From the NCBI RefSeq assembly GCF_034702125.1, contig NC_085862.1:11657738-11721737 (forward strand): a stretch of DNA of 64,000 nt, in the 5' to 3' direction. Shown here one piece after another: positions 1-12,874 of the stretch. Both the position numbers and the translations under genes were made by a program. Below the pieces are notes generated by a model. The model was not told the DNA's origin. It worked only from the letters and a program-made list of their open reading frames with translations, and ran no database searches. Numbering within the stretch: position 1 is the stretch's first letter; the number at the start of each line of letters is the position of its first letter. Source of the stretch: Engraulis encrasicolus. Its lineage: Eukaryota > Chordata > Actinopteri > Clupeiformes > Engraulidae.

Positions 1-156
1 GGTTGCTATGGGCACCTAACATGACCAGGTTCTGGTCTGCCTGAAGGGGCGTGTCATAATACTCCTAGCATTGAATAGAACAGTCCTTAGGTCTGCCCCT
101 TGCAATAATAGAACCCGGAAACAATGGGCCAATGGAACCTGTCTCTCTCTACTCTG
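1..156 (-). mobile_element. Deletion derivative of the hAT-like element seen at 43500-44243
   Basis: Bases 1-60 match the reverse complement of about 44150-44210, and about 105-156 match the reverse complement of about 43500-43555; the middle is missing. The element may extend off the left edge. Confidence 0.7.
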
Positions 157-800
157 GTAGGGGTGTGGAAGGGTTTTTCACTGGAAGTATGACTTGACAA
201 GCCATTCAAAATACTTCATGATGATGGTCTCAGATAGATCACTCTCATTTTAGCAGAATGGGGAATTATCCGGCCTCGCGTTAAGCTCGTCCCTGTCAAT
301 ATGATGCTACACAAATTTTCAAGATCAACCAAGTCTGGTCAAGGTCCCTTCAATGTCTGTTCTATTTCAGTGCTGGCTAACTTTTGGGAAGTCATTGCAA
401 TATACCCACACCTTTGATAATTCGACTCATACTTCATACTTGGTCAGAGTAAGCTAGCATGAAACTTACAGGCACACTAGAAGTCATGGATGAATGTCTT
501 GTTTGTTGCTTGATTAAATTGGTATGCATTGTGCTCTTTTACCTTTTAACCTTTTAATGAAGAAATGAACATATTTTGTCCCAAATTGACTCCAGTCGTT
601 CGGAAGTTTTTCTGAGTGTAATATTATGGAGTTTAGTATAATGCGTTAAAAGACGTAGAGAATTCATAATAACCATCTTCAAAGTGATCTCCGTGATAAT
701 TCCACGGTACTTCCCAAAATATTATCATTGGAACTGCACTTGCTAAAAACAGTGATGAAACACCACTGTTCCTGGTAAGTTGAAGGTCATTGTAAACCAT
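157..800. other. Intergenic, nothing recognised
   Basis: Ordinary AT-rich sequence. No coding similarity, repeat structure or RNA gene could be supported on either strand. Confidence 0.5.
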
Positions 801-809
801 GGTCATAAG

Positions 810-1197
810 TAGCCTGGTCCTGACCATCCCATAATACTACCATTTCATTTCGTATTTATGGTCTGGCATTTGTTTGCTCTGAAGCAATTGTAGGAAGCAG
901 GAAGCTTGCATTCAGTTATGGTTTGAAATTATTGGACACCTCTCACCCAATCGCTGGCAGTTACTCAACAACAACATAGCGCAGACCAATGGCTCTGGCG
1001 CAGATGTGTACGTCATTGTCACGAGCGTCCTCCCCCTTTCGCGCCCACGTGGGGGCGTATTCGATTATTGGCTGTTTTCTGGGGGGACATTGCGATCAAA
1101 ATTCTACTGCTCCAGGCACTCCACAGAGAAGCACGGCCAGACTACAGTAGTGGAGCCAATCCTTTGGCGGAAGTACGTAGGATGGCTCGCGAGGCTA
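810..1197. mobile_element. hAT-like miniature element, copy A
   Basis: Short ends TAGCCT/AGGCTA; flanked by the perfect 9-base direct repeat GGTCATAAG (801-809 and 1198-1206), an 8-bp duplication plus one shared base. The same family occurs inverted at 2072-2476 and shortened at 55370-55573. Non-coding. Confidence 0.75.
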
Positions 1198-1208
1198 GGT
1201 CATAAGGG

Positions 1209-1308
1209 NNNNNNNNNNNNNNNNNNNNNNNNNNNNNNNNNNNNNNNNNNNNNNNNNNNNNNNNNNNNNNNNNNNNNNNNNNNNNNNNNNNNNNNNNNNN
1301 NNNNNNNN
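1209..1308. other. Assembly gap, 100 N
   Basis: Exactly 100 N, the usual placeholder for a gap of unknown size. It lies between a hAT-like miniature element (810-1197) and CA-rich sequence, with an inverted copy of the element 0.9 kb away. Confidence 0.99.
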
Positions 1309-1794
1309 ACAAAAACCCACCCACACAGAATACATACATACACACAGACAGATAGACACAGAGAGAGGGAGGGAGACAGAGAGACAGGTAGAGACAATGT
1401 TCTACAGCTCCTACGGCTTTACACTACCCTACAAGTGGTATAAGCTCTGCAAAGGATTCAAACCACATTCACCTTAGGATGACAGTGTCTTGAACAGATA
1501 CATGTTAGTCTGCCACTCTATTCCAATAGGGTCACTTGTTTGTGATGTCAGAAAGGAGATGCTTCTAAAAGCTCACCTTAGTATACACACACTCATTCAG
1601 CAGCAGGACACTGAAGAGTGCAGTTGGATTATTGTCTCCTCCTGGACAGTTACACACGCCTCACATAGTATGGGACTCAGGTGGACAGCAAAAGTCAGGG
1701 GATCAGGCCAATCAGCATACTGTAAGTACATGAACATCACCACAGCATTAGCATATCAGTAAGCACAGGTTTTATAGCTCTACTTCAACATGAA

Positions 1795-1892
1795 GACACA
1801 CACAGAGACAGACACACAGACAGACAAACACACAGACAGACAGACACACACACACAAACACACATAGAGGCAGGCAGGCAGGCAGACAGGCA

Positions 1893-1932
<40 letters not shown>

Positions 1933-1990
1933 GATACACACACAGACACAGACACAGACACACACAGACACACACACCCACACACAGGCC
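1795..1990. repeat. (CA)n/(CAGA)n microsatellite
   Basis: Mixed ACAC and ACAG units with a GGCAGGCAGGCA segment. Apparent open frames across it are repeat artefacts. Confidence 0.9.
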
Positions 1991-2071
1991 TACCTATTAC
2001 CTATCCATGCCTTATGGCATGTAAGGCCCAAGTGGTCTGTCCCAAAATGTTCCTCAGCAGCACCTTTGTCC

Positions 2072-2476
2072 TAGCCTCGCGAGCCATCCTATGTACTTCC
2101 GCCAAAGGATTGGCTCCACTACGGTAGTCTCGCCTTGCTCTTCTGTGGAGTGCCGGATCGGTGGGATTTTGATCGCAATGCCCAACATCTTATCTAATCA
2201 GAAAACAGCCAATAAGCGAATAAGCGCACCACGTGGGGGAGAAAGGGGGAGGACGCTTGTGACGATGATGAAAACGTCTGCGCCAATGGCTCTGGTCTGC
2301 ACTATGTTGTTGTTGAGTAACTGCTGGCGAATGGGTGAGAGTTGTCCAATCATTTCAAACCATAAGTTAACTGAGGGCAAACTTCCCACTTCCTGCAATC
2401 GCGTCAGATCACACAACTTCCAGACCATAAATACAAAATGAAATGGAAGTATTATGGGATGGTCAGGACCAAGCTA
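2072..2476. mobile_element. hAT-like miniature element, copy B (inverted relative to A)
   Basis: Reverse complement of the 810-1197 element. Flanks CCTTTGTCC and CCCTTGTCC match at 8 of 9 bases, consistent with a target duplication. Confidence 0.72.
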
Positions 2477-2540
2477 CCCTTGTCCCCCCTTGGAATTATT
2501 AGCAGGTGGTCACCCTACTGAGAAATGATGAGTGTGACAA

Positions 2541-2766
2541 CCATTACATTACATTACATTACATTTAGCTGACGCTTTCATTTGTTCAAAGCGACTTACA
2601 ATATTTATTTTTCAGGGTATTGGTTACAGTCCCTGGAGAAATGTGGGGTTAGGTGCCTTGCTCAAGGGCACTTCAGCCATGGATGGAGATGTAGGGAGAG
2701 GTCAGGGGGGATTCAAACCTACAACCCCTAGACCAACTCTCTAACCACTAAGCCGATGCTGCCCTA
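2541..2766 (-). mobile_element. tRNA-derived SINE with (TTACA)n tail, minus strand
   Basis: Reverse complement of the better copy at 49940-50168. Includes the body GCTGACGCTTTCATTTGTTC and the repeated CATTA tail. Confidence 0.75.
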
Positions 2767-3025
2767 CTTGTGCCATAACTTGTGTCAATCAACTCTGTTC
2801 TCCCCTACATGTCACCGCAGGGTTTGAAGCTGCCTCAGAAACAGGGCTCAAGTCAATACTTTTTTCAATAAACACATTTAACAATAGCCTAACACTGAAG
2901 ATAATAAAGACCTGTGAGAGAAAAATAAGAAATTGCTAGGTTGTGGTTTCTAGACGAGAGCTACCATAGCCAGACTTCAGCCTATTTCAACATGCATTTG
3001 TAATGCTCACTACCCTGGACTTTTA

Positions 3026-3080
3026 CATTACATTACATTACATTGGCAGACGCTTTATAACCAAAGCGACTTGTCTTTCA
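3026..3080 (-). mobile_element. SINE 3' end fragment
   Basis: CATTA repeats followed by GGCAGACGCTTTATAACCAA and AAGCGACTT, the 3' portion of the same SINE family. Confidence 0.6.
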
Positions 3081-3179
3081 GAAGAGGACATAATCAAGCC
3101 AACATCACAAGCAAATACAAAGTGCACAGGCAATATACAGAACAACAAGTGCATTTGCAAAGAGGGTTGTTTTTTTTTT

Positions 3180-3924
3180 TTAATTAATAAAGAGTACACA
3201 CACAAACACATATACACACACGCACACACACACTCAAACTAAACTAAACTAAACTAGACTAAACTAAACTACTCATCATGTCAAGGGTCTGCCCTGGGGC
3301 TAGGCCAGCTCAAGCATTAGTTTAGTAGCTCCTCTCGAAAGAGGAAGGTCTTTACTTGTTTCTTGAAGGCTGCAAGAGATGGGCTTAGTCTTGCTGCCTC
3401 TGGGAGACCGTTCCACTGTTATGCAGCATCAGCAGACAACTAGCAAACAACGATACCTTTTAGGAAAACTTTTGGAGTTGCCCTATGTTACATTTTTAAA
3501 TGTAAACAAATGCCCCCATTAGAATAGCTCATATCTCGGAAAGGGCTTAGCCGAAAAATGCAAGTATGTTCAACTGCAGTGTGCAGGGCGGGGGGCAGGT
3601 CTGGATCACATCTCCCTCCTCCCCCCTGAGCACATCTTCCTCCTCCCCCCTGAGCACATCGAGTGCCTCCCCCTTGTCATTCAGCAGCAGCACTAAGCTT
3701 CTACATGGGAAGAAAAATAGCTCTGGAAGTCACTGCACCGTGCAGAGCAGAGACGCAGAGTTTTCACAAATAAAATCGTAGATCCACTCTCTCTACTCCA
3801 CTAATGTATAATGGTTTGGTGAGTGTAGGAAACACGAGCGGGGAGCTTTGAGTGAACCACGCGACGAACAGCACGCGACCCTGTTTAGTATAATTTATTA
3901 ATCCCGAGGGAAATTAATATAAGC

Positions 3925-3959
<35 letters not shown>

Positions 3960-4790
3960 GCTAATATAAGCTACATGTAGTATTTGTTAACGCATGGGTC
4001 TAATTTGAATTAATATTAGTGTCTCTTCTTAGTATCTTAGTTTGAAGACCAGATATTTGGTGCCAGTTTCTAAAATTCGTAAAAAGTAAAACGCCTGTGC
4101 AGTGGCGAATTAGGCTACTCCATGTGTTAACCGTCTAACAGCGCTTAACATCATTAAATCAATGGAACCTAAAGCAGTTGCAGAGACCGTTTCAATCTTC
4201 TCCTTTACTATGAAAGAGAAAGTAGCCTAAGGTCAAGCCTATAGCATTCGCCAGATAATTTGGGTCCATTTCTCAAATATGGTGCGCTATTATGATTGAC
4301 GAATGATTCTATGTCCAGTGTTTAGTAAATATATTTACTTAACAAACGACGAGACATAATACAAACCACTTCACACCGCAATTAGCCTACATGGGCATTA
4401 TTATTGTCCAAAGCAGCTATAAGAGTCATCATGTATGCTGGTGTGCTAACACTTGGGCCTACCGCCATCGAATATCCTATTATGATAGATGAATGATTCT
4501 ATGTCCAGTGTTTAGTAAATAGGCCTACATTTATTTAGCACTCCAAACGACGAGACACGATACAAGCTGTGTGCATAGAATAGTGTAGGCCTAGACTATG
4601 CATTCGCCGGAGAAGACATTTGGCGCAAATTCTCAAATAGGGTGACGTCTGGATGGTGTGGGACTGTACAGACTACTATAATAGGAAAAATAGGAGGGGC
4701 GAGATCCAAAATGGGAGGGGCAGGATCTCAGAAATCCAGACCTGCCCACTTCTGCAAACTGCAGTTGGATGCTACTCGAAAAATGTGGCA
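3180..4790. repeat. Intergenic repeats: (CA)n, (AAACT)n, a serine-coding-like minisatellite, (ATT)n, and a direct repeat
   Basis: CA-rich 3196-3232; AAACT pentamers 3236-3272; a CTCCCCCCTGAGCACATC repeat at about 3615-3665; (ATT)n near 3925-3960; and a direct repeat with GAATGATTCTATGTCCAGTG at about 4302 and 4493. No gene recognised. Confidence 0.7.
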
Positions 4791-4860
4791 TGAATAGACA
4801 GGTCATCAGCTGGGAAAATTAGGCCTTTCGTCCTACCGCACTTTTCTCTGTGGATTACTG

Positions 4861-5271
4861 CGTACAGCTCAGAATATATGCGGCTGTGACTTAACTTACC
4901 CTCCATACTGGAGCTATTTGAGGGAAGGAGCATCAGGAAGGCAAAGAAAATCTTGGCTGATCCTAGTCACCCCAACCATGGACTGTTTACTATGTTACCA
5001 TCTGGGAAACGGTACAGAAGCCTGAAATCTCATACTACCAGACTCCAAAGTAGTTTCTTCCACCAAGCAATAAGATTACTGAATTCATGCTGAAGACAAC
5101 AAGGCACTTTCTTTGCACTTTTTTCCAACCCCCCCCCCCCCCCTTCTTATTTTTATTTTAAAAATCTTTTTGAGGACACAAGAAAAACACAACAATTTTT
5201 ACTCTTTATAGGCTTCAAACCTATAATAAGACGTAATAAACTAATCTTGAATCTTGAATCTTGAATCTTGA
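4861..5271 (+). mobile_element. LINE 3' end inserted in the inverted-repeat arm
   Basis: Encodes the last residues of an L2/CR1-type reverse transcriptase protein (ADPSHPNHGLFTMLPSGKRY is readable) and ends in repeated CTTGAAT units, typical of such LINEs. The opposite arm lacks it, which fixes its boundaries. Confidence 0.78.
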
Positions 5272-6049
5272 CCAGAAGGCCTATTGGAAGAAATTGAAAC
5301 ATGGGGCCACGTCAATTTTTGCTCAGAATTCAAGACGGCCGCCATTTTCCAAAATGACTTGTTTTCATGCATTATTACATTGTACTATAAGGTGATATTC
5401 ATGAACGATTAATTACTTTCAGCCCTATTCTGTCCTATTTCCTTACATACATGTTTACAAAGGTTGACTAAACTAAAACAAATGAAAATAAAGTTGACCA
5501 CCTTGCAATATCCAAAGGAAAGTGCTGAAAATAATGATTGAAATGCACATAGAGTTAAATTAGGCCTATTGTCCTGTCATGGTTTTCACAGTGGTTTACA
5601 GACCAGAAGGCATATTGAAAAAGATTCACCAGCTGGTTGCCATCTCAAATGTGCTCCAAAATTCAAAATGTTCTCTGTTTTTCAGAATGGCAGACTTTCA
5701 TACATTTTTCTCAATACTGTAAGGCCATCATTATCAATAAAGACAACCTATTTTCAGTTAAATTCTGTCCCATCTCCTATCTACAGACGTGAGTACGAAG
5801 GTTGGCAACAGAATGATGTAAATATGTATCTTGCCCCTTTGAAATATCCTAAGGATTGTTGTCAGAAAATGATTGAATTACACATACACAGTTGACTGCT
5901 GAAAAAAGGCTATTGACCTGCCAAACTTTTCACATTACATTACTGACCAAAAATGTTCAGGCCTACATTTTTTTACATAAAGCAAGGGTGAGTGTGTGTG
6001 CGTGTGTGTGTGCCCGCGCGTATCCCCCACTCATCTTTCCCCTGCTCTA

Positions 6050-6435
6050 CAGTGTCTTTCCCCCACACACTATTCTGCCTCCCACACACTATTCTGCCCC
6101 ACCCACCTCCCCACACACTATTCTGCCCCCCAACCCCCTCACTCATCCCCCACATGCTACTCTGCCCCCCACCCCTCACTCACCCCCCCACTATTCTGCC
6201 CCCAACGCTCACCCCCCGTGACTCATTCTGCCCCCACCCCCCCACAAAATACTCCAATCCAATGTGAAAAGATTGGCAGGTCAACCCCCCCCCCAAACTA
6301 AACTTACTCCCCCCCCCACACACACACACTATTCTGCCCCCCTGAGCCCCGACACTATTCCCCCTCACCACCTCACTCATCCCCCCACACACTATTCTGC
6401 CCCCCCACCCCGATTCAACCCGACTAAGTCATCCC
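6050..6435. repeat. C-rich minisatellite built on CACACTATTCTGCCCC
   Basis: A dozen or so imperfect units of about 20-30 bp. A second copy of the block is at 28760-29115. Proline/serine-rich open frames here are by-products. Confidence 0.8.
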
Positions 6436-6565
6436 CCCGCTCCTCCACATCATTCGGTCCCCCCTACCCCCACCCCCCCAACACACACACCCCCGGTCTA
6501 CTGTGTCTATGTCAGTGTATGTAAAGAAGCACACTGGCCACACACACTTGAGAAAAGCGCACTCA

Positions 6566-6566
<1 letters not shown>

Positions 6567-6635
<69 letters not shown>

Positions 6636-6890
6636 GAAACACAAAGTGTGGAGTGAGAGAGTGAGAGCGGGCCAAAATTACTCCCAAAGACAGAGTGAGA
6701 CTTGAGAACACTGGTTCTGACTCCGATGTTGAAAAACACTGTTCAACCGGCTTTACTGAAAAAAAATTCTCCCACTGCAAAACTCTTCTACTGTAAAATG
6801 TAAATCTCTTCTCAGTGGCTCAGTGAAAACAGTGAAAAACACAATAACCATACATTTACACACACACACACACAGACACACACACACACA

Positions 6891-6952
<62 letters not shown>
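6567..6952. repeat. Two (CA)n microsatellites
   Basis: Nearly pure CA at about 6567-6632 and 6859-6952, separated by unique sequence that is also found at 29400-29600. Confidence 0.9.
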
Positions 6953-6953
<1 letters not shown>

Positions 6954-7686
6954 CAGTCCACTGTGTTTGTGAAATGCAATCATTTGACAACATTCCTTTG
7001 GATATTTAAAAGTGGCAAGATATAGGCTATATATATATATTCATGCCTTTTTCTAGACAACCTTTATACTCACGTCTGTAAGGACATAGGACAATTTAAC
7101 TGAAAAATAGGAAATCATTATTGATAATTATGGCCTTACAGTATTGAGAAAAATGTGTGAAAGTCTGCCATTCTGAAAAGCAGAGAACATTTTGAATTTT
7201 GGAGCACATTTGACATGGCAACCAGCTGGTGAATCTATTTCAATATGCCTTCTGGTCTGTAAACCACTGTGAAACCCCTGACAAGACAATAGGCCTAATT
7301 TTCCCAGCCATAGACTCTCTATGTGCATTTCAATCATTATTTTCAGCACTTTTCTTTGGATATTGCAAGGTCAACTTTATTTTCATTTGTTTTAGCTTAG
7401 TCAACTTTTGTAAACATGTATGTAAGGAAATAGGACAGAATAGTGCTGAAAGTAATTAATCGTTCATGAATATCACCTTATAGTACAATGTAATAATGCA
7501 TGAAAACAAGTCATTTTAGAAAATGGCGGCCATATCGAATTCTGAGCCCCATGTTTTAATTTCTTCCAATAGGCCTTCTGGTCAGTAATCCACAGAGAAA
7601 AGTGCGGTAGGACAAAAGGCCTAATTTTCCCAGCTGATGACCTGTCTACAAGGGTAGCCTACTGACAAGTCAAGGGTAGCGTGAGC

Positions 7687-8042
7687 AAGGGACACTGTGT
7701 GAGATTTTTAGTTGTTTATTTCCGGAATTCATGCTACCCATTCAATAATGTTACCTTTTTCATGAATACTTATCACCACCATCAAATTCTAAGTGTTCGT
7801 TATGACTGCAAAAAAATACATTTTTCATACATGAAAAGGGAGATCTTCTCCATGGTCCGCCATTTTGAATTTCCAGAAATAGCCATTTTTTTAGCTGCAA
7901 AAATGACCATACTATAAAAATATTAATTTATTACTTAGTAAACTTTCATGAAAAGATAAAATTTGGCCTTAGACAACACATTTTCAATGAGCAGCAAAGT
8001 TGAAGTACCTTTTTTGACCATTTCCTGCACAGTGTCCCTTTA
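7687..8042. mobile_element. Miniature element with ends AAGGGACACTGTG, copy 1
   Basis: Inverted ends AAGGGACACTGTG/CACAGTGTCCCTT. Other copies: 23364-24165, 46054-47814 and 51884-52545; diverged relatives near 32640 and 62990. Non-coding; superfamily not determined. Confidence 0.7.
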
Positions 8043-8049
8043 AACAACA

Positions 8050-9225
8050 TTACATCAGATAGAGAGGCTATGATTACATATCGATCGAAAAAATTGGCTG
8101 AAGTGATCCTTTAGCCTGTTACAGAAGGCTATCGTCACACGGCAGTGAAAGAAATATTTTGCATTGTTATAGAAGACATTCTGTATTGTCACACCAGTGT
8201 GACGGGAATGTTCGGGCAGCCAAAGTTCTATATAAATATTTTGCATTGTTATAGAACACATTATTTTCATAAAATGTTCAAAAACCCACACTTTTACCCA
8301 GTGTGCTCTGGCTAGCTAGCTTAGCAAGGCTCCGCTAGCATAACGAATGAGTTAGCTAAGTTGCCAGGGTCACACTTATTTCTAAAGACACAAATAATGA
8401 AAATAAACACACACCTGTAAGTTCACAGACACAGCACACGTAACTACAGGGTTTGGGGCTGCCCATCACTCCTGAGAAAATCATAAAAAGATATGCTAAA
8501 CAATCGCGACTAGCGTTAGCCACACTAAGCTAAAGGATTGTCACATGCCCCAAGTTTATGTTACACTGGGTGGCGCTAAACAATAAAAAAAATACATGAA
8601 ACCAGAAACCATCACATTGGTGTAATACAATAAGAAAGGCGTAATAAATGAAACTAGAAAAGCACCCAGAGTGTGCAGACCTCCGCCAAGGATGTTGATA
8701 CTACTGTGCTCATATATGAGTGTGTGATTTGTTTAACTTTTGTTTTGAGAAAGTTGAGGAAGTTTGCCATTCAATATAATATAAAGAGAAAGGAGGATTA
8801 GAAAGTCTAACCGTTCGTGTAACCGAATCCCAAACGTTTCCACTGCGCATCCCCTTCTATATCCCCCTCCCCCAACGACATCAAAACAACCTAGAAACAG
8901 ACCCTGAACGTCATACAAAATACACGTGTTTTTTGATGTTGATGAACGTCGACCAAAATGCAATAGCCTGTGCTTTTTGTAATGAAGGTTGTTTGTAATT
9001 AAGGTGCTTGTGAACTTCTCTAAATAGAGTGATAGCTTTAAGCCTCATGACAAATTAAAAGCAAATATCGTCGTCAATTTAAACATCCCTCTCAGACTCC
9101 TGGCGAATGTTTTAGGCTATTAGGTTATAGCAATCGTAGGCCCTATTAACCTAATCTAGCCTTATGCGCAAAAGGTAAAAAATCAACCTACTTGAACGCT
9201 TGTAATCACGCGCTAGAACTGCAGC
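8050..9225. other. Intergenic, no gene recognised
   Basis: A short repeat TATTTTGCATTGTTATAGAA occurs at about 8154 and 8234. Otherwise nothing that can be named. Confidence 0.5.
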
Positions 9226-9229
9226 CTAA

Positions 9230-10330
9230 TTAGTGAAGGGAATGTAATGATTTTGACCAACAGCACTAAACAACCAAAGAAGGGTTAGGCCTATTTATTT
9301 ATTTTTTGCCTATGATGGTATGCATTATTGTCATGGGTCACTGGTTGGTCTTGGCGCTGTCGGCTGAAGTGCATTTTCCTCTCCGTATTCCTCATGGGAA
9401 ATCACTATTCACCGTTGTTAATCAGTTCACGTAGGCCTACATTGCTGTTGCGCTTTGAGGTCCATCTCGCAACTGTGGTTAACTTTAAATTCAGTGAAGG
9501 GGGTGTAATGCATTTGACCAGCATTGTGAACTTACACAGCCACAAATTCCATATTTTTGGCGATGGTAGGCTACCTAATTGTCAACCAAAATGATCTGCG
9601 GTGGTCACTGTCCATCTCGCAACAGTGCACTTCCACGACCACTTCACACACATTTTAGGCAGCGGTAATTAACAGGATTGCTTGTTAACTTCAACGAGGG
9701 TGTAGCCTACAGGTTGCCAGCTGATGAGCAACTTTTTAGGTTGATGTTGGAGCTGGCGTCAAATGAGACATTCGCAGCCAATTCCGTAGGCAAGGCTAGT
9801 TCTACTGCTTACAATGGCGCAGGCAAATCCGTGTGGAATATTCGCCGGTGCTCGGCCATTATGCATCCTGTCGGGCATTGTGATCCCTGTCCATCTCGCA
9901 AACTTTCCTGGTGAACCAGTAGCCTGTAGTTTGTGTAGCCCAGCCCCCTGGGCGTCAACACATAGCTTCTGGTTCACCAGGAAACTCGCAAACAACTTGG
10001 GGTTCACTTTAAATGTAGCTAAGGGGATGGAATGAATTTTACCAGAATTGTGAACGTACATTCTTATTTTGGCAAGGGAGCCAAATAAATTCGACAGCAT
10101 TGTGAACCCAAGTCACAGTCCACAACAGCATTGTGAACTTACACGATCACATATTCCATATTTTTGACAACGTAATTAATTCGACAGAATTGCCAACCTA
10201 AACTATCTGCGGGAGTGGTCACTGTCCATCTCGCAACAGCAATGATAAAAATAAAGGCCAACACAATCACAAATTCCATATTTTTGGCAGCGGTGGTAAT
10301 TCATTTGACAGGATGCTGCCTGCGGCTGAG
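9230..10330. repeat. Degenerate dispersed/tandem repeat field
   Basis: GTCCATCTCGCAAC-like blocks recur at about 9462, 9612, 9889 and 10228. ACAAATTCCATATTTTTGGC-like blocks recur near 9541, 10148 and 10270. The order and spacing vary, as in an old satellite or repeatedly rearranged element. Confidence 0.6.
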
Positions 10331-10928
10331 CAACATTATGAAATGCACTTGGCATTGGAGCTGGAGGCGGAGGCAAAGGTTCCTCCCTGTTGCTGAGAGA
10401 AGCGCAGGCACGCCAGTGCTCTGTGCTTGGGAGCTCGCGCGCACCTTGTGGCAGGCAGTGAAATAGCAGGGAACGAACGAACGAACAAACAGGAAAAAAA
10501 AATAGCAGGGAACGAACGAACACAGACAACACAGAGAGTCAGGTGATCACATAACCTCCTGGCGGAGGTAATAATGTTCAGGATGACAGTGATGAAAGTG
10601 ATGGATGACACAATGGAAATAAGATTTATATAAGATTATGAAAAGAGAAATGTGGAGAACCATACCTCTTCCCATGGGATACAGAAACAGTGAAGAGGAA
10701 GTGAAGAGCAGATAGCTATTAAATATGAATCAAAATTTGTCAAAATACAGACAAACTGAAATATTAGAGGGGGATAGGAGGTGGGTAGGAAACTCCACAG
10801 ACACCGATGACAGTGAAAAAGGCTATGCCTTCTGTAAGTGTACTGTGATCATGGTGTGTCAAAATAAAACCATCGTTGTGTAGGCCTATTTTATACAAAA
10901 TATTGGGAGAAGCTAAAAGCAACTGGTT

Positions 10929-11248
10929 AAATTCCAATATGCGACCTTGCGTCCTCCACTTGTGCTTGTGGCCTAGTACCAGGAAGTAATACGTTGTGAT
11001 TACATCACTGGCATTAGCATTATATTTCAATATCTCGCAAAAGCTTAAAAAAAAAAAATCTCGCAAAAGCAAAGTAAAGTCATTTTCTCATTTGCAAACT
11101 GGATGGTGAATGAAGAATAGTCCCCCAAAAATTGATGTGGCTAGGCTGACAGCGGGGAAACTTAATTGTTTTCTCCATGGAGGCGGGGCATCAGCAAAAC
11201 GTAAAGCCACAAGCACAAGTGGAGGACGCAAGGTCGCATATTGGAATG
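10929..11248. mobile_element. Foldback element, about 45-bp inverted ends
   Basis: Ends TTCCAATATGCGACCTTGCG and complement, continuing through CCTCCACTTGTGCTTGTGGC. Non-coding interior of about 230 bp. Confidence 0.75.
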
Positions 11249-11249
11249 T

Positions 11250-11800
11250 ACTCCCTGCTGGATGGACTCACTCTTGATTCTGGAATTTGAACTGTATTTT
11301 TTAATCTGTTAGTAGTTAAAGAAGCACCTTATTAAAAATGTCAGACAAATGTTATGAGCAAGGATTGTTTGATTAACTGTGTCTTTGTAGACCTAAGCGT
11401 ATGACATAATTTATCATACATCATGTTTTTTGTTTCTTTAGTTCATTTTTTTATTTTGAATACCTACTTGTCATGCAATGTACTGTAGGCTTTCGTCCAT
11501 TATTGTCCTGTTGCCTTGTGGCTATAATCTGGCTCAATTGTATGTTGTGCAGTGCACTGTCCCTATCAATAAACTATTTTGGCACTATGTCAATGGTGTT
11601 CTGTGTGTCAAATACTCCAAGAGATCTTTGTGTAAAAATGGAACACGAGGAGGGCAAAGGGATAGTTTAACTCTGAGTTCTTTTAGTCTCTGGAAACTGT
11701 TATTTTCCAACCCAAAAATAACCTATTAGGAGCAGGGACTCCAAACCAATCTATCATGGTTACTGGTGCATTTCAAGTGGTGATGATCAGAGATAATACA
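11250..11800. other. Intergenic, nothing recognised
   Basis: No similarity or structure that can be supported; possibly degraded LINE 3'UTR leading into the next entry (inference). Confidence 0.4.
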
Positions 11801-11819
11801 TTCAATCACAGCATTTAAT

Positions 11820-12205
11820 TGTGTCAAGTTACTAAAATCACACACACTGCATCCAAAATCACTCGCCACCCTACACAACCCCACACAACCCTCTCTGTTC
11901 ACTGTTTGTGTCTACCCATTGTTATATTTATTGTATGTGCTTTGCAGCTGTGTGTCTTGTCCATTGTTTGTAGCAACTTTGTTGACATGGCAAATAAACT
12001 CTTGAACTTGAACCTAACTGATCTCAACCTCAAAGCAGTCACATGTCTAGCACATTCAATAATGAGAGACCACACTCACCCTCTTCATCCACATTTCACA
12101 CTGCTCCCATCCGGACAGAGGTATAGGTCACTCAGACGGTGACGAGCTCACTTTAGCAAAAGCTTTGTCCCATCTGCCATCACGGCACTGAACAACCTTC
12201 CACAA
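11820..12205 (+). mobile_element. Two adjoining LINE 3' fragments
   Basis: The first ends AATAAACTCTTGAACTTGAAC near 12014, a LINE-like tail. The second encodes a reverse-transcriptase C-terminus (HFTLLPSGQRYRSLRR is readable) and stops at about 12205. Confidence 0.6.
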
Positions 12206-12206
12206 T

Positions 12207-12580
12207 AGTCAAGTCAAGTCAAGTCAAGTCAAGTAGGTTTTATTGTCAATTTCTTTACATGCACTGGTCATACAAAGAATTTGAAATTGCATTTCTTGCT
12301 TTCCCATACAGACATAGACTAGTTAAGGTAAGGACATAGACAGTATAGACATAGACAGTACTTATACATGGACTTAAGACAGTATGGACATAGACAGTGC
12401 TCATACAGACATTTAAAGTGCAAGACTGGACAACAGAAGACTTGTAGAGGACATACATTAAGAGGTATTTGTTGTGTTTTTGTGCTTTTCCTAAAAAAAA
12501 GTCCTTTATAGCGTTCTGACATGGTAATAGTAGCATTTTGAAGAAAATAAATATAAAAAGGTCTGTCAAGTACACCAGCG

Positions 12581-12651
<71 letters not shown>

Positions 12652-12697
12652 TTAGTGCAGGTAGAAGGTGCGGTGTGCGTCTTGTGTGTGTGTTCGT

Positions 12698-12742
<45 letters not shown>

Positions 12743-12784
12743 AGTGTGTGTATGTTTGGGTTTAGTGCAGAAAGTGCAGTGTGC

Positions 12785-12874
<90 letters not shown>

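Larger units (their letters stand above)
4797..7646. mobile_element. 2.85-kb non-autonomous element with roughly 695-bp inverted arms
   Basis: Outer ends GACAGGTCATCAGCTGGG (4797) and its complement ending at 7646, flanked by TA on both sides. The left arm (4797-4860 plus 5272-5902) pairs with the right arm (about 6950-7646) at high identity once a LINE insertion at 4861-5271 is removed. The loop (5903-6950) is a C-rich minisatellite and (CA)n blocks. No transposase is seen; the TA flanks suggest a Tc1/mariner-type mobiliser (inference). Confidence 0.8.

Noticed and set aside
1006..1443. Open frame crossing the N gap
   Set aside because: Its middle is unknown bases and the left part is a miniature transposon.
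5992..6524. Proline/serine-rich open frames
   Set aside because: Products of the C-rich minisatellite; present in overlapping frames and again in the 28709-29416 copy.
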